Source of the DNA: Nemertoderma westbladi
Taxonomy: Eukaryota; Xenacoelomorpha; Nemertodermatida; Nemertodermatidae
DNA: 23,654 nt
Reading direction: 5' to 3'
NCBI GenBank assembly: GCA_032718475.1
Contig: JAUCBJ010000444.1
Span: forward strand, 1-23,654
Each line of letters begins with the position of its first letter. Position 1 is the stretch's first letter. A program made the translations under genes and the position numbers. Shown one piece after another: positions 8,419 to 15,620 of the stretch. A model generated the notes under the pieces. The model did no database searches. It was not told the origin of the DNA and saw only the letters and a program-made list of their open reading frames with translations.

Positions 8419-9656
8419 ATGGCGTAGGGACTTGTCAGAAAGAGAAAGGCGGAAATGGGTGGAAAGGAGATACTAGTAGACTTCACCAAGAGGCATCTGG
8501 AGGAGAAGACGAGGGGATACTACGAGCGGTTAGAGCAGGGTCACTAGGCGCGAGCGCTGCAGGACCATTTCAGGGAGGTGCACGAGAGGCGGCTGGTCAG
8601 GACCTACGGAACGCCGTCGCTAGACAATGCGATCCTCGAGCATTTCCACTACGTGGTGAAGGGAGACGAGGTGAAGTTCGGGATACCGAAGTATCCGAGG
8701 GAACCACCGAGAAAGGACTGGAAGAGGTTCGTAGAGTCCGTCAGCAGGGGAGGATACGTGGTGCTAGACGACGAAGGGACCGTGGAAGACGACGAGGGTT
8801 CGAGGAGAGGGTCGGCGGGGTCGGCCAGAACCATACTTCTACATTTGGCTGTGCCAAATGGGGACATATTCCTGTTCGATCTGGGAACGTATGGGAAGAA
8901 GAGCGGGCCGAAGTTAAACCGGTTGCCAAGGGCGGTGCAGAATGTAGTAAGGGAGAAGTTGATGATGAAGGTGGGATCGGCGATCCGCAACGATGCGGAG
9001 GGGATCATCGGTCCGGAGACCCCCAACCTCCTGGACATGCAAACGGTCTACATGGCTATGACAGGGCTTTCCGGGTTGGGACTAGTAGAGAACACAGGAC
9101 ATTGCGGAGCAGTGGCGATGGGCCAGCTAATGGGGCTCGTCTGCCACAAGCCGATGGACTGGGGTAAATTCAGGGAGGAGTACGGAGCGGAGTTGGCGAA
9201 CTCGCTAAAGTGGGGAGCGAGGCCAGGGAAACAGGAGGTGTATCAATTCCGGAAAGGAGCGATAAAGATATATCAGAAGCGATATATCCTGCAGGAGGAT
9301 TGGATAATGATAGGTTTACTAAACCTATTCATGGCCGTGGTTATTGGAAGAGAGCCAACGGCGTTTCTGCTATCAGGATCACCCCTGAACTACAGAAGAG
9401 CCTTCAAAGTGGCCTTCGAGGGTCTGGCAGACCACCCGGGGCTGAAGGGCGAGTCGGTATACTACAACTGCCGATATCTAGTAGACAGGGAGGTGGATAT
9501 ACCATATTAGAGGTGGGAGAAGCTGGAGGCGGATAGACAAGAGGAGAAGCGATTGGAAGAAATCGCTAGACGAGAAAGGAGGGAGGCAGACGAAAGAGAG
9601 GCGGAAGCTAGAGGAGAGGGCTACGGGTTCGAGGCCCAGGCCTTGGTCGATTTACA
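8419..9656 (+). pseudogene. ORF X, N-terminal part: unrecognised protein with charged coiled-coil-like segment
   Basis: The frame runs from ATG 8419 and is interrupted by TAG at 8425, 8545 and 9508; the longest open stretch is 8548-9507. All pieces share one frame, and the region covering 8730-9250 is conserved in the inverted copy at 560-1165, so it was a real coding region. No family is recognised. Visible features are a conserved globular block (8850-9260) with TYGKK, GPKLNRLP, GSAIR, IIGPE and DMQ-x-VYMA; a hydrophobic stretch of about 16 residues (IMIGLLNLFMAVVIG, about 9307-9351), short for a membrane span; and after the 9508 stop a highly charged E/R segment (9511-9615) likely to form a helix or coiled coil. 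No signal peptide is evident. The frame then shifts near 9640 into the zinc-knuckle part. A capsid-like or RNA-binding role is only inference. Confidence 0.65.
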
Positions 9657-10910
9657 GTGGGGATCAGGGAGCTCGGCGAGTCTCTGGGGCGAGAGTTGGG
9701 GTGGACGGAGGGATCGCCGAAACAGTCGACATCGGGATTGCAGGCGACGCCCATGCCAGCAGGCGCCGAGGGCGATTTTGCGAAGGAAATACCAAGGGAA
9801 CTAGAAGGATGGAAAGTCACGGGCGAGAGCCAAGGTGGGATTGGACACAGTGGGTCTACCGGGATACCGGGTTTGGATCCACTCCCAGCGGAGGACGAGG
9901 ATGACGACGATTTCGGGGAGATACCGCCCATCGAGAGGATCGGCCACTCAGACAGGGACTGGGTTAGCGGGAGAGTGGTGACGGCCAGCGGGGCGAGGGC
10001 TTTCTGGGATAAACCCGGCAAGCGGGCCTGGGTGCATGAGGAGCCAGTGATGGATTTCGTGGGGAGCACCATCAGGTTGGGCGAGCAACCGAGAACGGCA
10101 CCATGGGTAGTGTTTGGAGAGACGATGCCGAGGCGAGACGAGGACATAGACATGGACAGAGACATTAACGTCCAGAAGTTTGCTTACCAATGGCTCCTTA
10201 GACCGAGGAGTTCGCTTGGGGCAAAAGACGACTTGGGGCGGGATGCGTTGATACACGGCTGCGATTACTGTGGGAGGCTTACTCACCAGGAAAAGAGCTG
10301 CTTGTATCGATTCCAGAACCTGAGTTGCCTCTACTGCCGCGAGTCGAGTCACAGGAGGGGGGCGTGTCCGCGGTTGCACAACCGGTGTTCTAAGTGTAAC
10401 TTCCGGGGGCACTACGGACGCCAGTGCGACTGGATGGACGACAAGGAGAAGTTTAAGATCTTCGAGGAGTGGGCTGACATCGGCGTCATGACGCGGCAAA
10501 GAATTAAGTCCCAGGAGTTCCGGTGGGGTTTCTTCAATATTAACCAGGAGGCCCACCTGGAAATTATTAAACGGAGACTTCCGTTTACTTATCAAGAAGT
10601 AGCGACGGCGGCATCGTATGGTGGAGTGATCAATACACAGAGGTATTTAGATAGATGGGTGCCGGAGAACCGGGGAGAGTTCAGAGATTTCCTGGCAGAG
10701 CATGTGCCGCGGGCCATGAAGGTGATCTTATGGGACGCTACTAGGGGAAAGCAGCAGGGGCATTCGGAGGGGCCACCTGCGAAGCGATACCGGGAGCTAA
10801 TAACATCAGCGCCCAAGGAATCGACCACGGGAATCAGTAAGGAGGTAATGGCAAGGATGAGGAGCCTTAAGGAGGATAAGAACAAGGAAGCGGCGACAAC
10901 CAGGAAGTGA
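9657..10910 (+). pseudogene. ORF X, C-terminal part: triple CCHC zinc-knuckle protein
   Basis: A 417-codon open frame ends at TGA 10908-10910. The ATG at 9657 is probably not the true start, because a frameshift near 9640 links it to the preceding ORF X part. An acidic, Gly/Pro-rich region (9660-9930, with a run of Glu/Asp near 9890-9912) precedes a region rich in Arg and Trp. Three consecutive zinc knuckles then follow at 10260-10427, all with perfect CX2CX4HX4C spacing: C-D-Y-C-G-R-L-T-H-Q-E-K-S-C, C-L-Y-C-R-E-S-S-H-R-R-G-A-C and C-S-K-C-N-F-R-G-H-Y-G-R-Q-C. A helical, lysine-rich tail follows. CCHC knuckles of this spacing bind single-stranded nucleic acid in retroviral nucleocapsids and in host proteins such as CNBP. 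The neighbouring element already encodes a Gag with its own, partly mutated, knuckles, so this would be a second nucleocapsid-like protein. Confidence 0.75.
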
Positions 10911-11593
10911 CCGAGACAGGACGACAACAGAGGGAAGGAACTGAGATGGTTCCCAAAGACAGGAGGAGCGAACTAGAACTTGGAGGGGGAGATGTGGGGA
11001 TGCCTGGAAGGCACCACATGCGAAGTAATACGAACTTCTAAGTGCAAATTTAATAAAAGGGCAATTAGTATGTACGTATGTAATAAGTATAATTATATAA
11101 TCAATACATATTCAATATAATCAAAGTAAGTACTATAGTCATGTAACCTTTTCCAACTAGCTAGTGGGACCGGGGACCAATCGACTATAACAGGAGGATG
11201 GGAGACTAGACGTGGCACTACACACTTCACACTTCTTAAGTGCGACGGCACGGAAGGGGAGGGTGAGGCTAGTCAGGAGTGAATGGGGCAAAGTGAGTAA
11301 GGGTTGAGTACAGGAGCGCAGGGGAGATAATGAGAGGTGGTGTTGACGCGTGTGGAGAGAATACGGGTGCAATTCAAATGTGGGGGGCGAGGAGGAAGAG
11401 GCAGAGTGAGGGACAAAGAGGTCCGAAAGTAGAGTGGAGTTAGAGTGGAACTAAAGAAGTTAGAGTCAGAGGGACACAGAGGGTACATCATACCCAGAGG
11501 GAGTGGTCCGGAAAGCCGACTCCAAGAAAAGAACTCCACCCCACACCCGATAGTAGATCGGGTTCCAGCGGAATTGAAGCGTACTTATGGGTG
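10911..11593 (+). other. 3' UTR of the BEL-type element
   Basis: No ORF that looks genuine; minus-strand frames here are low-complexity Ser/Leu/Pro shadows of the purine-rich plus strand. The stretch 11040-11150 is AT-rich (AATAAAAG and TATAATC words), and 11250-11550 is rich in G and A. It connects ORF X to the 3' hairpin, purine tract and LTR, so it is read as the element's 3' untranslated region. Confidence 0.55.
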
Positions 11594-11622
11594 ATGCTAT
11601 CTTCTCACCAGGAAGATAGCAT
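11594..11622 (+). other. Perfect 11-bp hairpin next to the polypurine tract
   Basis: ATGCTATCTTC (11594-11604), a 7-nt loop (11605-11611) and GAAGATAGCAT (11612-11622) form an uninterrupted 11-bp stem. It ends at the first base of the purine run that primes plus-strand DNA. The position suggests a role in plus-strand priming or RNA 3'-end structure, but only this copy is available. Confidence 0.6.
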
Positions 11623-11631
11623 GGGGGGGAG
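11623..11631 (+). promoter_or_regulatory. Polypurine tract (plus-strand primer site)
   Basis: An uninterrupted purine run, GGGGGGGAG, lies immediately before the LTR's first TG at 11632. In LTR retroelements the polypurine tract resists RNase H and primes plus-strand synthesis exactly at the LTR border, so the position supports the LTR call and the plus orientation. Confidence 0.75.
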
Positions 11632-11695
11632 TGTAAGCGGATTCAGTTCCGCTGCATTACCCTCATAAATGGGAAGTGGCACCTTTTTCGGCAAT

Positions 11696-11747
11696 ATGTT
11701 GGATGTACGAGATTGGCAATAACCAATCTCGTATCACAATCCAACAT
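11696..11747 (+). other. Nested hairpin in the LTR, conserved with compensatory changes
   Basis: Outer arms ATGTTGGAT (11696-11704) and ATCCAACAT (11739-11747) enclose an 11-bp inner stem TACGAGATTGG/CCAATCTCGTA (11706-11716 and 11723-11733) with loop CAATAA. The related LTR has the same architecture at 21244-21292 with different but still complementary bases in both stems. This points to a selected RNA (or DNA cruciform) structure. Confidence 0.7.
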
Positions 11748-12204
11748 CGGGGACAACACAACCCCAAAGCCACACAAAGAGAGGTCAAAATCACCTCGGG
11801 AAGGGAAACAACCAGCAGGGGCCAACAAAGGGGGAGAAGCACTCCCAGATTATCAGCCAATAGGGGCGAGGGAGAGCATCCACTGGATGAAAGGCCACAG
11901 CAGCGTTGTCAATGCATATTACTACCATACCGGTTCAGTTTACTCAGTCATCAGCTTTAGTGCAGACCGGTGATGTTTTACACCGTCATCGTCATCGCCG
12001 CCGTCACCAACACATGCACACCTACCGGTATCCATCATACATTGTCAAATGCAGCTTATCTGCAATCTTTACTGTGCTATTACATATATTTTATCTAAAT
12101 ATCAAGAGACAACATTAACTGCTATTATTTTCGCCACAACGGCCTCGGCCTAAACATCAGCATCCCTAAGGTAAACGCGGTGACGCATAGTCAACAAATC
12201 CGGT

Positions 12205-12222
12205 CGGGATCCCTTGATCCCG
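12205..12222 (+). other. Second conserved LTR hairpin (CGGGATC/GATCCCG)
   Basis: A 7-bp stem CGGGATC-CCTT-GATCCCG is followed by TCACATT. In the related LTR the same place has CGGGAT-TCTCGG-ATCCCG followed by TCACATT (21761-21778). Stem pairing is kept while the loop differs. Confidence 0.6.
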
Positions 12223-12459
12223 TCACATTCCCCCTGCCCAAATCGGACTAGGTAGTGAAAATCCGTCCCATCATTGGCTAACCTAATTAATCTCCATCTC
12301 GCCACTCCCTGTTGCCACTATCCCCAATTGCTAGTGCTGGGTAGTGCAGGGAATTGAATCCGCTTACACTGTAAAGCTGCTGTGAAAGCTATTGATTGTA
12401 AAACAGTAAACTAGAATAGTAAATACACCATGCCCCGGAATGTACTATTTCAATCGTAA

Positions 12460-12740
12460 TTCATTGAGAAACAGCTGAGAAATAGGCATTTCAAGATTGC
12501 AAGAATTATTGTTCGCTGAAGGTCATTTATTATATTTAATAAATACACAAAATTCTAGAACGTGTTATTTATTTTATGAGTTGGTAGGCAACAGCGGTAT
12601 GCCTATACAATATCTATATTGCCTAGCTAATCATACATAAACAAATTGTTCCAGAATATTGTGTATTTGTGGATGGCCACGAGGAAAGGGACCTTATGTC
12701 GCAAAACCTGATTCTGAGATAATCGCGTTTAAAGTTTCCC
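12460..12740 (+). repeat. Inverted-repeat arm, left (partner at 15430-15610)
   Basis: Reverse-complement similarity to 15430-15610 is clear over CAGCTGAGAAATAGGCATT, AAGATTGCAAGAA, TTAATAAA and CCACGAGAAAAGGGACCTTAT-type blocks (here CCACGAGGAAAGGGACCTTAT at 12677-12697). The left arm is longer because a MITE-like insertion (12544-12665) splits it. The two arms flank the RTE-like LINE at 12935-15024. They may be the ends of one larger element or two independent copies of a dispersed repeat. The bases 12369-12459 between the LTR and this arm hold nothing recognisable. Confidence 0.65.
12544..12665. mobile_element. Short MITE-like insertion with inverted ends
   Basis: About 122 bp. It begins TACACAAAATTCTAGAAC and ends GTTCCAGAATATTGTGTA, inverse complements with two mismatches. 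The homologous repeat arm at 15430-15610 lacks this segment (AATAAA runs directly into CGTGGCTGGCC), which shows an empty site and so an insertion. No protein is encoded. Target-site duplication is unclear; the flanks AAA and TTT may belong to the inverted ends. Confidence 0.6.
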
Positions 12741-12934
12741 TCTATTTTTGAACAAATTTAATTGGATTATCAATTTAGAAATGTATAAAACGATGAGGGA
12801 AATTCAAATTGGTTCTGATATTCAATATACCTAGGAAATAACTAATTACAGGAAGCAATATAAGATGTTGCAGTGTTGTATATAACACTGTCTTAGGGTT
12901 TTCATGTCTTAATTTAGGACTGTGATAAATTGTA

Positions 12935-15000
12935 ATTGTACTACTACTACTAGGTCGAGCGAACTCGGACAGTGGAAATGAGATCCTTCCAGGCGTCCCG
13001 ATTCTCCATAGTTGTCGCAATTTCGTTTCTCCCAAGTTCAGTATCCCTTTCAAGTTGATCTATATATGTTATGGCAGGTCGTCCACGACTACGCTTTCCA
13101 TGAGTTGGTTGCCAGAGAAGTAGATCTGGTATGACCTCGTCTTTACTTCGCCAGCAGTGCCCACTGAATCTTAATCTGCGTTCACGGAGGGTGGTTGATA
13201 CAGGTGGTATTGTACCATAAAGCTCGGAGTTTGTCATGTGTTGTCTCCAGCTGATGTTTAGGGCTGCCCTTAGTAGTCTTGTGTAGCAACCATCAATTCG
13301 TTGTTCAAGTGATTTAGTCAGTGTCCAGGTCTCACCCCCGTATAAAAATACACTTTCCACTGTGGCTCGAAAGAACTTGGTCTTCAGGTGCCTGGAGAGA
13401 TCTGATTTCCAGATGGTATCCATTTTTGATAGAGCTACCCAAGCCTTTGCTTTCCTAACTTCTATGTCCTTTTTGCTACTCTCTATCCATGATCCAAGGT
13501 ACTGGAAGTCATCGACCTTCCTTAGTTGATTATTATCAATGGTTGTCAAGTTTCCATCAACATTAAAGGTCATGAATTCGGTCTTGGTAGCATTTATATG
13601 CAATCCAACCTCCTTAGCAGCCCTCTCCACTTTATTTAGTAGAAGCTGTGCATCTGCTAGCGTATTAGAGAGCAGGGCGATGTCATCCGCAAAGTCGGTG
13701 TCTGTGACTGTAGTTGCCGGATATCTACTACTTCTGCGTTCTTGAAGTGTGAATCCCAGATCTTCACCCTTTGTGGCCGTCCTCATTGCGTAATCCAGCA
13801 CAATTACAAATAGTAATGGTGCTAATGTGTCACCTTGCAGTACGCCAGCCAGGATTGAGAAAAACTCAGTTTCACCATCTGGTGAGAGTACCTGCGCTTC
13901 TGTGTCACAATATAACAATCCAATGCCAGCAACAATTACTTCTGGTACTCCATAAGCTCTCAGGATTTCAAGCATTTTACCTCTATGGATGGAGTCGAAT
14001 GCCTTCTTGAAGTCCACAAAAGTCATGACTGCGGGGAGATTCTTTGACTTAATTCCTTCAATCAGTCTCCGTAGTGCAAGTATCTGAGCTATTGTTGATC
14101 TACTTGGTCGAAATCCGTTTTGGCTCTTACGCAGTAGTTTCTCTATGTGAGGCCTAATCCTATATAGAATCATTTTATTGTATATTTTGGCAGCTACCAC
14201 AAGCAGACAGATCCCACGATAGTTTGTTGGTATGCCGAGGTCTCCTTTCTTGGGGAGAGGCTTTAGTTGACCTTTAGTCCAAATTGGTGGTGGCTTTTCC
14301 CCTTTTATCATCCGGTTGCAAACATTCAATAATGGTCTATTTAGCACTCCGGTTTTCCATACCTCCGCTGGGATTTCATCTAATCCACTCGCTTTATTAT
14401 TGGACATGCTTCTAATGCTTCTTTGGAGTTCGGCAGGTGTGAAGTCCCCTGTTTCTATAGGTAGTGTCTTGTCATATATTTTCCTTGTAGGGCTGACCTC
14501 GATGTTTGGTGGCTGCCCAAGCAAGTTGCTGAAGTGATTTTTCCACTTCCCAACACGTTCTTCAGGACTATCGGCTTTGAGGCGCCCCTTTGCACAACTT
14601 TTCCGACCAGATACCTCATTTACAGTTTGCCAGGTAAGTCTTGATTGTTGCTGTATCGCTGTATGTGAGCAGTTGTAATTGCTTCAGTTTTATCCTGTAT
14701 GTACTTTTCCTGGCTGATTTTGTAGGCCAATTTAAGATCGTCCTTAGCTTTCTCAACCTTGTTAATGTTTTCGGTTCTTGGTTGTTCGGTTTTAACTTTG
14801 TAGGCTATCTTAAGATCTTCTCTCTTACAAGTAACCTCAGAGTTTTGCCATGGCACATACTGTTTTCGTTTAGGTTTCTGGGGGATATGCCTCTTAGCTG
14901 ATTCCTTGTGGGCTGTTATTATATTCTGGTATATTGAATCGGTGGATAATCGGTGGACTACTGTAATATGTAGGGTAGGTACTGTAGGCCTACAGTTATT
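12935..15000 (-). mobile_element. RTE-like non-LTR retrotransposon, 5'-truncated
   Basis: A minus-strand element retaining the linker after the (missing) endonuclease, the reverse transcriptase and the C-terminal region. Its 3' end is a short (TAG)n tract immediately after the stop codon (12938-12952). Very short 3' UTRs ending in simple trinucleotide-type repeats are a known trait of RTE elements. The unrelated copy at 21786-22720 also carries a (TAG)n tract next to its coding end. No target-site duplication was identified. Confidence 0.7.
12950..14640 (-). pseudogene. Reverse transcriptase of the RTE-like LINE (5'-truncated)
   Basis: The frame is open from about 14640 down to the TAG at 12950-12952. 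Motifs in order: W-Q-T-V-N-E-V-S-G-R-K linker; N-Y-R-G-I-C-L-L (RT motif region); F-V-D-F-K-K-A-F-D-S-I-H (motif A, catalytic Asp); G-V-L-Q-G-D-T-L-A-P-L-L-F (motif B); F-A-D-D (catalytic, 13682-13693); then Y-L-G-S-W-I and the tail L-R-F-S-G-H-C with a G-R-P-A-I-T-Y-I-D-Q block. The RT domain itself has no internal stop or frameshift, so this is a relatively young copy. LINE RTs prime reverse transcription at nicked genomic DNA. The endonuclease that would make the nick is absent, and the linker is frameshifted near 14645, so the copy is dead. The clade (RTE versus a relative) is inferred from the tail and the 3' repeats. Confidence 0.85.
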
Positions 15001-15024
15001 TTTTAAATGCAATATGGCTGTCAT
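14641..15024 (-). pseudogene. Linker between endonuclease and RT of the RTE-like LINE (out of frame)
   Basis: The minus-strand frame has I-I-T-A-H-K-E-S-A-K-R-H-I-P and K-P-K-R-K-Q-Y-V-P-W, then repeated K-x-D-L-K-x-A-Y-K and K-A-K-D-D-L-K-L-A-Y-K helical blocks. Such Lys-rich sequence commonly joins the APE-type endonuclease to the RT in these LINEs. It meets the RT frame through a frameshift near 14645. The first 20 or so residues are unlike the family and may be flanking DNA, so the truncation point is probably near 14990. No endonuclease motif is present. Confidence 0.65.
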
Positions 15025-15429
15025 TTTCTTAATTTATCTTCGTTAGTTCTTAAATTTTTTAATCCCAATAAATAATTCAAAATACAAATAATTTTAAATT
15101 TTGTTAAAAAATTTTAAATTAAAAAAAATTTTTTTTTGGTTACATGTTTTTTTGAAAATTTTGCAAAAATTTTGTTAAAATAGTTCATGAACAATATTAG
15201 TTTCAAAGTGTTAAAAGTTGTATAAAAAGCCGAATAACATTGAGCTGCCTAACTATATATTAAGAATTGCTATGATATTATTAATATTTTCCATTTTTTT
15301 TTAAATAATCGCTTATTATAACCGCTATTAATAAAATTTTTTTGCTACCCGATTCATCTTCACATAAATCGCTATAACTTTTTTTTGGAAATAGATATTG
15401 AGACACCGTTTTTTTGTTAAAATCTCTTG
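15025..15429. other. AT-rich unassigned DNA
   Basis: Very A/T-rich sequence with poly-A and poly-T runs (for example 15119-15160) and no credible ORF, tRNA or repeat family recognised. Confidence 0.5.
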
Positions 15430-15620
15430 AAAATTCTGCATCTCATAGGCCTAATAACTCAAAATCGACCTCCGGTGATATAAGGTCCCTTTTCTCGTGG
15501 CCAGCCACGTTTATTAAATAGAATAAATGGCCTCCATCGAACGATATTTCTTGCAATCTTTGAATGCCTATTTCTCAGCTGCTTCTCAACGAAATTCAGA
15601 CATTGTTACATATTTGGAAT
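15430..15620 (-). repeat. Inverted-repeat arm, right (partner at 12460-12740)
   Basis: This is the reverse-complement counterpart of the left arm: TATAAGGTCCCTTTTCTCGTGGCC (split here as blocks at 15480-15503), TTTATTAAATAGAATAAATGGCC, TTCTTGCAATCTTTGAATGCC and TATTTCTCAGCTG. It lacks the 122-bp MITE-like insertion, so it shows the ancestral state. Confidence 0.65.

Larger units (their letters stand above)
1968..12368 (+). mobile_element. Large BEL/Pao LTR retrotransposon with an extra 3' ORF (5' LTR missing)
   Basis: One element in plus orientation: gag (from 2016), protease, reverse transcriptase, RNase H, integrase and DUF5641 (to 7262), a spacer with hairpins and minisatellite (7263-8418), ORF X (8419-10910), a 3' UTR (10911-11593), a hairpin and purine tract (11594-11631) and the 3' LTR (11632-12368). 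Domain order (RT and RNase H before integrase), the DSG protease and DUF5641 identify BEL/Pao. No LTR or primer-binding site is visible before gag; instead an inverted fragment of a related element abuts at about 1967. Coding is broken by ten in-frame stops (2343, 5227, 6143, 6269, 6503, 6983, 7159, 8425, 8545, 9508) and frameshifts near 4235, 5505, 5600 and 9640, so it is not autonomous now. At about 10.4 kb without a 5' LTR it is unusually long for a BEL/Pao element. Including ORF X rests on the same order in the inverted copy and on the purine tract and LTR lying only after ORF X. Confidence 0.8.
11632..12368 (+). repeat. 3' LTR of the BEL-type element (737 bp, 19-bp inverted ends)
   Basis: It begins TGTAAGCGGATTCAGTTCC and ends GGAATTGAATCCGCTTACA; these are inverse complements with one mismatch over 19 bp, with TG..CA ends as expected for LTRs. 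A purine tract precedes it. A related sequence at 21191-21785 aligns from the same first base for about 590 bp, including a TGTTAGCG start, a nested hairpin, CGGGGACAACA, and a CGGGAT hairpin before CGTCACATT, which confirms a repeat family. Inverted ends of 19 bp are much longer than the usual few bases of LTRs. The open frames inside (about 11676-12118) are short and not conserved. Promoter and polyadenylation positions cannot be fixed. Confidence 0.78.

Noticed and set aside
2343-9510. Reassigned TGA/TAG codons (alternative genetic code)
   Set aside because: The stops coincide with real frameshifts and damaged zinc-binding residues, and the LINE frames in the same window read without such codons and end at normal stops; decay or hypermutation is simpler.
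8419-10910. ORF X as an env-like glycoprotein
   Set aside because: It is in the env position and has one hydrophobic stretch (about 9307-9351), but no signal peptide, no clear long membrane anchor and no Cys-rich ectodomain are visible; the three zinc knuckles indicate an internal nucleic-acid-binding protein.
11676-12118. Plus-strand frames of 70-94 codons inside the LTR
   Set aside because: They overlap structured LTR sequence, overlap each other in different frames, and show no motif; the related LTR does not preserve them.
11632-12368. The 737-bp unit as a terminal-inverted-repeat DNA transposon
   Set aside because: The 19-bp inverted ends suggested it, but no flanking target duplication is visible, a purine tract precedes the first TG, and TG..CA ends with upstream BEL coding fit an LTR better.
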